Positions 1 to 10,880 of a stretch of DNA of 64,000 bases are shown here, piece by piece; the first letter of the stretch is position 1; every line of letters starts with the position of its first letter. Under the pieces are notes generated by a model. It saw nothing but the letters and a program-made list of their open reading frames with translations. It was not told the origin of the DNA and searched no databases. A program made the position numbers and the translations under genes. Origin of the DNA: Pagrus major (taxonomy: Eukaryota; Chordata; Actinopteri; Spariformes; Sparidae); contig NC_133232.1 in assembly GCF_040436345.1 (NCBI RefSeq), positions 11,023,501 through 11,087,500 of the forward strand. The letters are read 5' to 3'.

Positions 1-2322
1 ATGAAATGTGTTTTTAAATGTTGATAATAAAAATCATTTCCTTAGATCCAAAGCGTTGCTAAACTAATTTGCTAGACCTTAGTAAGAAAAAAGAAGAGGG
101 ATCTGACACAACTTTTTTCCAATATGGTTTCAACTTTAAGCTATTCAGATACGTGATGAGGATGCAGACTATATTGTGCAAAGTTTTTATGGAGAAACTG
201 AGCCAATATCCAAGCATTTTTTTACTTTTTGTATTGCACTCATTTGAGTCAGTTTGTGTTGCCATGTGTTTCCTTTACTACCTGAACATGACTTCCTGTT
301 ACCAACTTCCTGTGTTTCTTAAAGGGACCACTACCTGTCATAGAAAACAACACATATAAAATATAAGCAACTAAACTACAGTAACAGAACACATGTTTAT
401 TCCTTCTGTAAAGTTGTGCATTTTGACATGGACTTTTATGGGGATTGACTCACTTTTAAAGCCAGCCTCAAGTGGCCATTCGAGGAACTGCAGTTTTCAT
501 ACCTTGTGTTGGATCATTTTTCAGCCCCAGAGGTTACTGCTTGGTCTGAACACCAGCATGACATGAATTGACATGAAACACATATTTTTAGACTTAGTCT
601 GACTTACACTTACAGAGGAAATCTCTTGAAGTATTATTTCTGATGCCCGTCATGAATAAACATCCATCAGTCTGCCTGGAAATCACAGAAAAAAGAAGCC
701 TCAGAACTTGCCATGATCATTGACTTTTCTTCAGTAAGTAATCCAGTCATAGTTGTCTGTACATTCATGGGTACATTGTAAAATGGAACTGCTACTTGCT
801 AATTTTGCATACCTCATGGTGTCATTTTGTCTCACAAGGGAGTACAATTACCTGGATTTTGCTTTCTGATGGTTTAAATGAAGTTTTGTCTTTATATTTG
901 TTCCCTAAAAGATCTTAATGTTGGTGTGAACATGTTTACATGAGAAAAAATATTTTGACTTTTCACACAAAAATCAGACTGTTTACACTGTGTTGATTTA
1001 AAAAAAGAAAAGAAAAAGGAAGAATGGACTCAGAGACCAACTTTAAAAAACAAGGACGTTGCTGCAGACGGGATTTACATTACAGGAATACTGATCAGCG
1101 CAACTAATATTAAAGCTGCTACAAGGAACATAATTATAATTATTTTTTTGTTGACTTTGGCATGCCCCTGTGAAGGCCATGAAACAAAGTAAACTTTGTG
1201 CTACAGAGCAGCTTCCTTCTTTAGGCTGTGAGACTTTTCAGTTCATCCTCAGCACTCCGCCATAAAAAAAAGAATTTTACAATGATGATGGTTAACCATC
1301 TGTTTTTATGTGTCAGGACAGTAACTGTGTCAACATGGGAAACAATATATCAAGATTTCAGTTTAAATGAGCTCCATTCTGTATTTTACACACACCCACT
1401 AAACACACACATGATAAGCTGTGCAGCTCTCTATGGCTCAGTGCTGAGTGAAAACAGGATGCTGTGAGGTGTTTGTTTGTCTCTGGAGTTAGCAGTGCCA
1501 TTGAAATATTAGCTGCACAACATTCCAAAATATATAACAACCACAAAATAAGAGATTAGAAAAAGAAATTCCCATGTTCATACAGTTAATTCATTTTGCT
1601 CTTTTTTGACAGATGACTGATATAACCAGTGGTGAAAATGGCCACTGTATTTCCCAATGCACCCATATTTTAAGGTTACGGTTAATATCACCAGGCTAAT
1701 GGCTACTTTTTATAATCGCCATATTTGTATTGTTAACTCTGAAACACACCTGAGGTGGATGAGGAAGCGAGATATGACCTTTCTAGGTCTGCAGTCTGTG
1801 CATTTCTGTGCCTGTATGTATGTATGTGATGCACTCTCACTAGATGTTTGGAAAGATTGCTCCTGTTTCTGCCTGTATCTGCTAAAGATTTTTGCACTTG
1901 TGGTAACCCCACCACCACCACTGGACATAATACAGTAGCAATTTAGCCTTTTCCTTTTGTTCTATTGCATTTCCTGGTGCTCCTAGGTCATTCCTGTGTA
2001 ACTTATCTTGTTGCATAGCAGATGATGAAGTTTTAGTTTGTTTTTAAACATCTTGAAAAAGATTTGCTGGTTATGTTATGTTCTTTGAAGGGAAAATATC
2101 TGGAGGGTCAAGGAATAAAGTTTAAGTATTGCTTGTCATTGGCTGAAGTTCTTGTCCTTTGTCCACAGTTTGAAGGAAACTGGAAATTATGTGTCACATC
2201 TTATATTAAAAAATACAGGTTATGTATTTTAGCCCTGGTACACCCATATGCTATGTGTTGATCCCAACAGTACACTCCACTACAGCATTGCTTATGACCG
2301 GGTGCTGTGTTCTTCATCATAG
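1..2322. other. No recognisable gene; AT-rich intergenic or intronic DNA
   Basis: I see no coding exon, RNA gene or clear mobile element here. All open frames are short and lack family resemblance. The stretch lies upstream of the first candidate exon of the plus-strand gene at 2323, so it may be intron or upstream flank of that gene. Confidence 0.5.
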
Positions 2323-2401
2323 GTACCTGTTTCGCAGTGGAAATATCGAGACCAGTGGAGATAAATTCCACAACACATCAGTGGAAGTGCTGCCCAGCAA
2401 T
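2323..2401 (+). CDS. Candidate coding exon A of an unidentified host gene
   Basis: A 79-nt exon between a CATCATAG acceptor and a GTGAGTAA donor. The open frame takes one carried base and then 26 codons (starting YLFRSGNIETSGDKF and ending LPSN), so it ends in phase 0. The next candidate exon at 6710 is open in that phase. I do not recognise the protein. Support comes from splice sites, open frame and phase agreement, not from a domain. Upstream exons may lie before the window or be unrecognised in 1-2322. Confidence 0.5.
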
Positions 2402-2411
2402 GTGAGTAACC

Positions 2412-2413
<2 letters not shown>

Positions 2414-2449
<36 letters not shown>
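2414..2449. repeat. (TG)n microsatellite just inside the intron
   Basis: About 17 TG units begin roughly ten bases after the donor of the exon ending at 2401. Length polymorphism here would sit very close to a splice donor. Confidence 0.9.
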
Positions 2450-2966
2450 CTTTGGTTCCATTACTGCTGTCGGGTTCGGTCAGGTCTTGGTTTTCATCTC
2501 ATGTGTTGATGCCTCAGGATGGAGTGGCAAGGCAACAGGAAACACCCACCACAACAAGCTATCTGCTATCACTGCACTGCCTCCCTCTGGCTCTGTGTGT
2601 GTGTTTGTGGGTCAATTGACACTTCTGTCACACTAAAGGGGAAAAGTAGTCATGCAGTGGGTGACCTTTGAGTAAGGTTAGACAGACATGGAATCGCTGT
2701 GGGGAAGATAAGGGGAAAACCCATTACACAAGATGAGTCCAGGTCCAGAGGCTTCACATTGCAGGACAAACACCAACAGACCAGAGAGTGAAAAGCTTCT
2801 GACATGAAATGGTGACAAGAACAAAATGGATGTTGTATGTTTATTAAAATGAATTCAATTAACTCAGGTTGAAAGATAAATATGAACAGTATCAGTGAGT
2901 ATTTCTTACATCCACTGCATTCCATATTTTTATGGCAGAGTCTAGATCATTTATTCACAGAACTGA

Positions 2967-2991
2967 ACACACACACACACACACACACACA
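2967..2991. repeat. (AC)n microsatellite
   Basis: About 12 AC units in the intron between candidate exons A and B. Low-complexity AT-rich DNA with several TAACTATT-type words follows to about 3260; no gene is seen there. Confidence 0.9.
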
Positions 2992-3329
2992 GAATTTACT
3001 TGTGGTGGTGGCTGGAGCGGTGTCAAACAATGGTGTATAAATAATTTACTTGTGGCAAACAAATAACTATTCAAATAAATAACTATCTGTCGATAAAAAA
3101 TAACTATTATGAACTAAATAGTTATTTAAACATTTATACAAATTTTTCCATTTTCAAAATAAATTGAAGAACAAAACACAGGCTTTAACTCTGCTTTATG
3201 ATGAACGTGTACAATTAAATATCTATTAAGAAATAACTATTTACATAATAAAATACATTTCACATTTTCAAAATAGATTCAAGACACTTTAACTCTGCTG
3301 TTCAGATTCTAAGTGCTGTATCGTAGGCA

Positions 3330-3560
3330 ACTAGACTTGTTTCAGTTTGTTGAAGACGTTTCACCTCTCATCCAAGAGGCTTCTTCAGTTCTAACTAACT
3401 GGAGGGGAGTTGCAGGCTTTTAAACTCTGTGTGGGAGAGTCCTTACAGAGTTGTTCAGGACACGTGTGAGCTCTGAGTTTCAGAGTCATTTGGACCACAT
3501 GTGGGTCGTTGACTTAACCAGCCTTCATGTGGGTTGCTAGGGCTCAACGCTAGGGATCAA
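3330..3560. repeat. Interspersed repeat, possibly the UTR of a Penelope-like retroelement
   Basis: The words GAAGACGTTTCACCTCTCAT and CCAAGAGGCTTCTTCAGTTC recur throughout fish genomes in my memory, next to GIY-YIG-bearing Penelope-like elements. No coding sequence remains here. The family assignment is from memory of the consensus; orientation is not determined. Confidence 0.35.
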
Positions 3561-3889
3561 GTTTACATATTGGTCAACTATAACTGACCACAAGATCAAA
3601 TGTTAGACTGACCTTATGAACAGTTTCATCATTGAGAATATTACGCGGCAGTCAGCAAAACATTGAGCTAAGTGGTGATACCATAGATGTAGCCGATTGT
3701 AATTAATGTGGCATTAAGTAATCTATGTGTCTAAGTAGTTTGTGTTTTGAATGATTTCATTTACTTATGTTGCTACTTGAAGCCACATTGGAAACATCCA
3801 TTCTAAGGAAAAGTTGCAGTGCAGGGAGAGATCAAACTCATGTAATAGGCTAGGCTATGAAAATGGAGCTAAGCTAGCTTTTATTGCAA

Positions 3890-4440
3890 GGTTACAAGGT
3901 AATAAGGTTAATTTATTTGTCATTTTACAAAACAAACAATTTTGTGAGGTGAATAGGAGTGTAGAATGATGAATTAAGGAGTCTCACAGCCTGGGGAATG
4001 AAGCTGCTCTGTAGCCTGGTGGTACAACAGCAGATACTTCTGTGTCTTTTGCCAGATGGCAGCAGGGTGAACAGACTGTGGCTGGGGTGCGTGTCTTTTA
4101 GTATCCTTTGGGCTCTGTGCAGACATCTCACTTCACCTTGGCCTGAGACCCCGAATCGTCAGGGACTTCTATCAGGGCACCATAGAGAGCCTGCTGACAG
4201 GCAGCTTCATCACCTGGTACGGCAGCTGTACCAGCAAGGACAACAAGGCACTGAAGAGTGTGGTCCGAAATGCTGTGCAGCCTGCAGGAACTGTATGACT
4301 AGGGAAGTCCTTGAGGGTCTTCATCCCACCCTCACAACAGTCTGCTCTCCCTGCCCTCAAGGAGGATATACAGAATACTAAGATCACTCACCACCTGACT
4401 GAGGAGCAGCTTTTTTCCTCAGGCCATACAACTCCTCAAT
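3890..4440 (-). mobile_element. L2-like LINE 3' end with its 5' part inverted
   Basis: Positions 3925-4131 read on the minus strand as the end of an L2/Rex-type reverse transcriptase ORF (HPSHSLFTLLPSGKRHRSI, then FIPQAVRLLN). Positions 4136-4440 read on the plus strand as the segment that normally lies just upstream in the same ORF (FYQGTIESLLTGSFITWYG, then KALKSVVRNAVQPAG). The two pieces face away from a junction near 4132. This is the expected product of twin priming: a minus-strand insertion whose 5' segment was reversed. Both parts are decayed and 5'-truncated. Confidence 0.7.
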
Positions 4441-4499
4441 GAACATTAGACACACAGCACACACACTCCTCACATACACACCAGTGCACATTACACACA

Positions 4500-6314
4500 A
4501 GCCCTTTTCACACAGACTCCGCATTATCGGCGCAGCAAAGGCTCGCCATTTCTCCGCCTTTCTTTGTTCACACTGAAACAAGCAGCTCCGGTGTAAAGCT
4601 GCACCAGTGTGTCAATCCATACAGCACGCTGATGCTGCAGATCCAAAAGAGGCGTGACATTACACATCATGACGCTGAGATCTGTGTGGTTATTTTCAAT
4701 GTGTGCAATGTGTTTCCGGTGTCCACCTGTAAATCTAAACATGTATCCGCTGAGTGTTTATAATCATATGAATGCAGTTATAATGTGTTGTGATTGAGAT
4801 CTTGACCCACCATACATCGTGGAAAGTGTCAAAGTTACGTTTTTCGCTCTAAATTACATAATTACATAATCGCCATCAGTAAACAGCAGACGGACCCTGT
4901 CTGACTCTCTCACTCGCGGGGAGGGATGCTGTTTTCTGGGGGAAGTTCATTGAAGTCTCGGTCGGGAGGGCTGACAATCACTAAATTTTTTCTATAAAAG
5001 TTGCCAGAGACAGTAACTACAACAACACAATAGTGGAAGGCGACAAAGACATGTGAGGTAAAGTTTTATGCTCTGAATCGCGTCACATAATCACCGCCAT
5101 TCAACTGCGGGAGCCACCTGGCTTTGTTGCTGTGGACAGGCACTGTTTTTTGGGCAGAAATGTGACAAAGAGTTGGTAGGACAGACAGGATGACAGAGGC
5201 TTTTTGACATATAACTGCGGTACTTTTTTCCTCATATAAGTTTCCAAAGACACTGACAGTTATCACATTACTGTTGTTTGGTCCTGTAGCCTTGCTTTGT
5301 GGGTTGAAGTGTGGGACATTTCTCTTTTATTTGATGAGTGAAGGATCTGTCAGATCGACACACCCCCTGCAGGAATCATGCGCTGATTCTCCACATCACC
5401 ATCTGTGTGAAAATTTCAGATGCGGAGAGGGGTGAAATTTTGCTGCGGCTCTGATCTGCCTCCAGAGGTAGTATCAGAGCCGCAGCAGAGGGGAGCCGAC
5501 GTCTGTGTGAATGGAAAAGCCAGAGGCATGGATCAGGGGTGTGTCGGTCTGATGGTGTTCACAGTCTGACAACAGTCAGACACAGTCTGATCCTTCACTC
5601 ATCAAATAAAAGAGAAATGACCCACACTTCAACCCACAAAGCAACGTTACAGGACCAAACAACAGTAATATGGTAACTGGTAGTGTCTTTGGCAACTTAT
5701 AAGAGGAAAAAAGTACCGCAGTTAGTGTGTCTGTCATCCTGTCTATCCTACAGACTCTTCATCACATTTCTGCCTGAAAAACAGCATCTGTCCCCTCTGT
5801 AACCCTAACTTTAACTCACCATGTGTTTGTCTCCTTCCACTATTGTGTTGTTGTAGTTACTGTCTTGAAAAAAATCACTGTGACGGTCAGCCCTCCCAAC
5901 CGAGACTTCCCCCAGAAAACAGCATCCCTCCTCATGAGTGAGAAAGTCAGACAGCCTCCGCTGTTTACTGATGGCAGTTATATTATTATGTTATTTAGAG
6001 CGAAAAATTTAACTTTGACACTTTCCAGGATGTATGGTGGGTCAGGATCTCAATCACAACACATTATAACTGCATCCATATGATTATAAACAGCTGGATA
6101 CATGTTTAGATTAACAGGCTGACACCGGAGGAAACACATTGAAAAAACCACACAGATCCCAACGTCTTGATGTAATCGCAGCGCCAGTGACGCTGTATGA
6201 ATTGACCACTGGTGCAGCTTTACACCGGAGCTGCTTGGTTCAGTGTGAACAAAGAAAGGCCAAGAAATGGCAAGCCTTCACTGCGGAGATAATGCGGAGT
6301 CTCTGTGTGGGGCT
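4500..6314. mobile_element. Foldback element with about 800-bp inverted arms
   Basis: The left arm (about 4500-5360) and right arm (about 5565-6314) are approximate reverse complements over their whole length. Examples are ACAGACTCCGCATTATC at the left tip against GATAATGCGGAGTCTCTGTG at the right tip, AGCAGCTCCGGTGTAAAGCTG against CAGCTTTACACCGGAGCTGC, and the paired TTTGATGAGTGAAGGATC and GATCCTTCACTCATCAAA near the centre. A perfect inner hairpin (GCTGCGGCTCTGAT and its complement) lies at about 5442-5489. No transposase is present and no target duplication is clear. It lies in the intron between candidate exons A and B. Confidence 0.8.
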
Positions 6315-6709
6315 AGTGGTTTGCTGTGAAGCTCCAGAAATGTTTTGTGGATTACAAAACTTCGCCAAGCTTTTCATCGGTGTAGAGATGAGTAGATATT
6401 ATATATATATATTTTCCTTTTTGCATTAACTTATCCTTTAAGGTGACCAGCCGTGCTTTAATCACTATTCTACACTAACTCCAATCTAATTTACTACACT
6501 AATCGATATATTTATGCGACTATGGATTAAATGAAAATGCAATGTGAAATGCAGCCTGAAATGATGACCGCATGAAGAATTATCACCAGATTCCAAAGTT
6601 CCATTCAGCTTTTTGGAGCATTTTATCCTCTTTCAGCTCATTGTTTCGGTTTTATGGCCCACAAATGTACAGTTTTATACCCTCACCGCTCTCATCATCC
6701 TTGTTTCAG

Positions 6710-6899
6710 GCCAGCTCTGAGCCACGTTATTATGGATCAGATGCACCGACCTCTTCAGCCTCTCCCCGGTCTATAGCAGACAGGCTGAGTGAAGAGCAGC
6801 TCCGGAGGATGAGTGACCCCAACAGGAGCAGCAGAAGACCAGGGGAGAGGCCAAAGAGGTCGGTGCATCTGATCCATAAAAATGTGGCTCAGAAGGAGC
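6710..6899 (+). CDS. Candidate coding exon B, bearing an internal inverted duplication
   Basis: A TTGTTTCAG acceptor opens a frame in phase 0, matching exon A. It reads ASSEPRYYGSDAPTSSASPR and continues through IADRLSEEQLRRMSDPN to a basic, arginine-rich stretch. The protein is serine/arginine-rich, low in hydrophobics, and not recognised. A strong donor (GTAAGG) follows base 6899, but it leaves phase 1, whereas the next exon at 7403 needs phase 0. The right part (about 6841-6893) is a reverse-complement copy of 6714-6765, so the true 3' boundary may have been altered by that rearrangement. Treat the end as uncertain. Confidence 0.45.
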
Positions 6900-6912
6900 G
6901 TAAGGAAAAAAA

Positions 6913-7022
6913 GTACTGCGAGGGAATGCAAAACATATTATGAGGGAATGCATAAGTATTGCGAGGTAAGGCAAAAGTATTGAGAGTGAATGTGAAAGTA
7001 TTGCGAGGTAACGCAAAAGTAT
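6913..7022. repeat. 21-22-bp minisatellite
   Basis: About five diverged copies of a unit like AAGTATTGCGAGGTAACGCAA in tandem, directly after the inverted duplication in exon B. It makes spurious long open frames on both strands. Confidence 0.75.
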
Positions 7023-7402
7023 TTCTTAAAAAAATTCTTGCCATGACCCTTCAGGGGCTCTTTAGATATTGGACATACATTTATCAGGTGGAAAAAAATA
7101 CTACCTCAAATGAATACTTTGGCCTCTTCTCTACTATTTGGACGTGTTCTCTCTCTAAAAAAAAGTACAGGATGATAATATGTAAATGTTGAATTCACAG
7201 CTTTTTCTACTGTTATACTTCACAACACGGTTTTGCTGAATCAACACTAGTCTGCGGTCTGATGTTTGCTTTTACTTGTAGTCAGACTGATTCATATCAG
7301 TTTGTGTTCGGAAAACATTATTGGTGCTTTCTGCAGAAAAACACTCATACTGAGGTTGTAGGTCACAGCCTGCCTGATATCTGTTGTGTTTTCTTCCTTC
7401 AG

Positions 7403-7478
7403 ATGTCAGCACAAGGCAAACTACTGACTGGCTCGTCTTCTGCCTACAAACAATCTGATAAGGGCTTCATCATTGTTG
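7403..7478 (+). CDS. Candidate coding exon C of the unidentified host gene
   Basis: A CTTCCTTCAG acceptor and a GTAAAT donor bound 76 nt. The frame reads MSAQGKLLTGSSSAYKQSDK and ends GFIIV plus one base. It joins exon D in phase (the split codon becomes glycine), which supports both. The joined peptide has no signal peptide, membrane segment or recognised domain. Confidence 0.6.
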
Positions 7479-7989
7479 GTAAATATCACATAAATTCATA
7501 ACTTTAATAATATTAATAACAATAAGCCATCCCTGTGTGTCACAATTGCATGCTTGTCACCAAACATAAAGCACTGAAGCTCTAGTTCAGGAGAAAAGGT
7601 GACATTTTAAATACTGATTCATCTAATTAGTGAAATTAGGAAGCACTATGGAGCACTGATAATATTCTTGTGTGTGTGGAAATGTGGGTGAGGCTTGTTA
7701 AAACACATTCCACAAAGGTTGAAAGGAAATCATTATTACACAACCTCAAAGTCTGACAAAGGTATGACAAAGCTGGTTGTCAAAGGAAACCAAATCTGCG
7801 TGACAGTATGAATGATGAAATGAAACCTGCTCAACAACACGAATAACACGTTATTGGAGTTCCATTGACAAGTTTAAAAAGGTGGTGCCATTATTTGTAG
7901 AACAGATATTTTGTGCTAATATTCAATACATTTCATAGTCTTTCTATAGCTCCACAGCACACATGAATGTCACCAATAACATGTTGACT

Positions 7990-8180
7990 CCACCCTTGAT
8001 GGCTTTTAAGAATAGTAATAGCAGCTACTTTGCTCAGATGAGGGCTTGAAAATTGTTTCTCTTTTCTTTTCTACTTTATCGACGGTGATATGTCGTGGTT
8101 TCTTTCTTGTGACAAATGTACTTATTGTAAGTCGCTTTGGACAAAAGCATCTGCTAAATGCCCTAAATGTAAATGTAATA
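7990..8180 (+). mobile_element. SINE remnant with an L2-type 3' tail
   Basis: TTGTAAGTCGCTTTGGACAA and AAAGCATCTGCTAAATGC, followed by a short TAAATG-type repeat, form the 3' tail shared by many fish SINEs that borrow L2 machinery. The tRNA- or 5S-like head is not recognisable. The surrounding 7479-8598 is intron with no gene seen. Confidence 0.65.
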
Positions 8181-8598
8181 ATTTAATTTAAAGTCACTAA
8201 GCCACCGGGAGTGACCGATTAATTGTGAGTAAGAATAGTTTTTTTTTCTAATAAGATTTGAAATAACAGTTGATACCTGATAATAATAAATTGATAGCAT
8301 TAGCATAACAAACATCCTATACAATCAGACCTTGGAGATTGTCTGATCCACTGTTATTAACAAATCTAGATTTAGATCTTTTAGTAAAAGAATAGAAATT
8401 GCTAAAAACTGAAAATTATGTTTTTGTGATATGCCAGAGGGGACTATTTCAATGTCAATTAATGTGGTGGTGTAAAGTGACAGATTGGAATATTAAGGAC
8501 AAAATTGTGCATTTGTGAAAAACTTGAACAGCATTATAATAGTATTAGATCGTTGTCTGCACATAAAAAAACTCTTACTGTGTATGTGTGTGTTTCAG

Positions 8599-8706
8599 GT
8601 GCATTTGAGAATGGGCTAGCTGAGGATGAGATTGAAGAAGCATTGCAGCCGATCTCAGCAGTGCGCCTGGTGGTTCAATCTGATGCTGACGTCTGGGCTC
8701 TACTGA
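8599..8706 (+). CDS. Candidate coding exon D of the unidentified host gene
   Basis: The exon follows TGTGTTTCAG. With the base carried from exon C it reads GAFENGLAEDEIEEALQPIS, then AVRLVVQSDADVWALL. The acidic-amphipathic run and clean phase join make it a believable exon. The best donor (GTGAGGTC at 8707) leaves phase 1, but the terminal exon at 11910 needs phase 2. At least one further exon is probably missing between them, perhaps hidden among the mobile elements at 9.0-10.9 kb. Confidence 0.6.
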
Positions 8707-9089
8707 GTGAGGTCTGACCTGAGAGCTTGTGTGTGTTCATGTGTGTATTTTCCTGTGTGTGAGCGTGGGTGTACTTAAACACACTGCTCAATCAAACAGC
8801 AGCACTGTGAAAAATCTAAATCCTAATACAGAAGCTTCTAAACATAAATAAAAAATTAACTTGAAATTTGATCAAATGAAGAAGTGCATAGTCATTTTTA
8901 CCTTAAAGCTTCTACACAGGCTGATTAAGCCTCTTCTCAAGCCATGTGCAGACTAGGCTTGATTGACACCCCTCACTCTGTTGCTGTTGTTGAGACAACT
9001 TCCACTTTCATTATTACCATTGGCTACACTCCATGTGGCTGTGGCAGTGAGCTGCATGGTGCACAGAGGCAAGCCCTTGGACACCTGCT

Positions 9090-9947
9090 TTACATGGAGT
9101 GCAAAGTCCAAATGAAGCCGGGAGGGTGGAGGGGGGTCGGGAGGAGGACCAAAGTCCTGCGGCGACGGCAAAAGCCCTCAGGGGGCCGTAGGTGAAGGCT
9201 GGAAGCCTCCGGAGGCCAACAGCAAAGGCGAAGGCTGGAACCCTCAGGAGGCCGACGGCGAAGGCGAGGGCAGGGACCCACTGGAAGTCGGCGACTGCGA
9301 GGGCAGGGACCCACTGGAAGTTGGCGACAAGGGCTGGGACCCACTGGAAGTCGGCGACGAGGGCTGGGACCCACTGGAAGTCGGTGACGAAGGCTGGGAC
9401 CCACTGGAAGTCGGCGACGAGGGCTGGAACCCACTGGAGGCTGGCAACGAGGGCTGGAACCCACTGGAGGCTGGTGACGAGGGCTGGAACCCTCTGGAGG
9501 CCGGCGACAAAGGCGTAGGCTGAGACCCTCTGGAGGCCGGCGGCGAAGGCTGAGACCCTCTGGAGGCCGGTGGCGAAGGCTGAGACCCTCTAGAAGCCGG
9601 CAGCGAAGCCTGAGACTCCTGGAAGCCGGCGGCGAAGGTACCTTGTATGCCAGGCGGGTTCCCAAGAATGGATCCACTGGGGGCTTGTCTGAGGTTGAGG
9701 CTGAGGCAGGGACAGGACTCGGCCGGACCTCCGACCGAGGGGCAGAATCAGGAACTGGAGTCGGCCAGGCTGCCGACAGCGGAGCAGGGACCGCCGACTG
9801 GGGAGCAGGAACAGGCGCCGGCAAGCGCCTAACCCTCTCAAAGTCCAAGAGAACCTGAAGCGCATCCTCAAGCTTTACCCTGCCAGCTAAACAAGCAGAC
9901 CATGTGTCTGTGATGCCCCTAAGTGTAACAATGTCTGCTGGGTCCAT
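9090..9947 (-). CDS. ORF of a truncated LTR element, largely a coding minisatellite
   Basis: A 285-codon frame on the minus strand starts MDPADIVTLRGITDTWSACL, 16 bases after the end of an LTR. It passes through a proline/alanine-rich stretch and then becomes a repeat of about ten residues (PPVGSSPRCQ-type) that fills the C-terminal half. ORFs of this MDPAD type sit in the gag position of fish LTR elements lacking recognisable pol. No protease, RT or integrase is present. The left end, where a second LTR would be, is missing, so the element is truncated. Whether the protein is made is unknown. Confidence 0.55.
   Translation of the reverse strand: MDPADIVTLRGITDTWSACLAGRVKLEDALQVLLDFERVRRLPAPVPAPQSAVPAPLSAAWPTPVPDSAPRSEVRPSPVPASASTSDKPPVDPFLGTRLAYKVPSPPASRSLRLRCRLLEGLSLRHRPPEGLSLRRRPPEGLSLRLCRRPPEGSSPRHQPPVGSSPRCQPPVGSSPRRRLPVGPSLRHRLPVGPSPRRRLPVGPSPCRQLPVGPCPRSRRLPVGPCPRLRRRPPEGSSLRLCCWPPEASSLHLRPPEGFCRRRRTLVLLPTPLHPPGFIWTLHSM
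9190..9600. repeat. 30-bp GC-rich minisatellite
   Basis: Tandem copies of a 30-bp unit like GGGCTGGGACCCACTGGAAG plus TCGGCGACGA, best preserved at 9300-9510 and grading into related 27-42-bp units on both sides. The unit length is a multiple of three, so both strands stay open and long frames appear in several registers. Confidence 0.9.
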
Positions 9948-9963
9948 AATGGTCGGATCGTTC

Positions 9964-10651
9964 TGTTACGTTTATGGGAAATTTAAATGGAGGACCTACA
10001 TGCAGACACACACACACACACACACACAAAGGCACACATACACAGGAGGCAGTATTGGGGGAACAAAAAGCAAGCTTTTAATAAATAAACTGAATGACAA
10101 ACAACAGAGAAAATACGGGGAACTAACTAGAAACTAACTAGACAAAAACAAAGTAACAACTAAAGGCTAAGCAAAGTGCAAACAAAAGCAAAGTACAAAA
10201 TCAAAAGAGAAACCAAAACTACAAACATAACAAACGGGAGACACGAGGAGTCACTGGAGACACGAGGAAACACTGGGGACGAAGCTGGTGGAGAACACAG
10301 GGTGGTCACGGGGAAACACGGACAAACACAGAGGAAGACAGACCAAGACAGACCAAGACGAACACAGGTTAACACGGGCTAGGTAGGGTGAAGTTGGGAG
10401 GACACGGCAACAGGAACAGGACATCAAAGGGAACGGCGGAGTGACAGCATACGAAGACAGAGGGAAAACGAAGCAACACGGAGGGAAACGAAACGATCTG
10501 ACAAAGACAGGAGGGAGAACCAAGGCTATATAAACAGGCGAGGGAATCAACGGAAAAACACACAGGAGGAAGTGACAAGTAGGACGCACACACGGCAACA
10601 CACAAGGGAACAATTTCAAAATAAAACAGGAAACTGAAACGAACCATGACA
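9964..10651 (-). mobile_element. 688-bp LTR (5' LTR of the minus-strand element)
   Basis: Read on the minus strand it begins TGTCATGGTTCG and ends CATAAACGTAACA, the usual TG...CA borders. It contains a TATA box (TTTATATAG at about 10526-10535), an ATTAAA polyadenylation-type signal near 10077, and a CA microsatellite at about 10005-10028. The element ORF begins 16 bases beyond its end. No partner LTR is seen on the left. Confidence 0.7.
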
Positions 10652-10880
10652 AAATATGCTTAGACTTAGACTTAGACTTAGACTTCACTTTATTGATCCC
10701 GTTGGGATGACTCCCTCAGGGAAATTGAATTTCCAGCAGCATACAGTTCACGAGAAAATAAACTCTTAGCAAAAATAGAAAATAAAGATAGGAATAGAAC
10801 GAAATACAATAGAATACAATAAAAATAGATTAAAATAAAATAGGATAAATAAAATAAAATAAAATAAATGTGAATGTAGG
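10652..10880 (-). mobile_element. LINE 3' terminus with (TTAGAC)n tail
   Basis: CACTTTATTGATCCC followed by TCCCTCAGGGAAATTGAATT is the reverse complement of the conserved 3' end of fish L2/Rex-type LINEs. A short TTAGAC tandem run at 10655-10685 is its 3' microsatellite tail. A run of AAAATAAAAT-type words follows on the right. The body is truncated. Confidence 0.65.

Noticed and set aside
8707-8718. Reading exon D through to the TGA at 8715 as the gene's end
   Set aside because: A strong GTGAGG donor lies before the stop, and a later exon with its own polyadenylation signal has matching character.
9192-9518. Plus-strand 108-codon frame of ARAGTHWKSAT repeats
   Set aside because: Shadow of the 30-bp minisatellite; the minus-strand frame has the LTR context and start, the plus-strand frame has none.
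9090-9600. CRISPR-like array of regular repeats
   Set aside because: The repeats are contiguous without unique spacers, and the genome is eukaryotic.
10160-10688. Long minus-strand frames (145 and 92 codons) rich in S, P, F and C
   Set aside because: They lie wholly inside the 688-bp LTR upstream of the element ORF; composition reflects its pyrimidine-rich strand.
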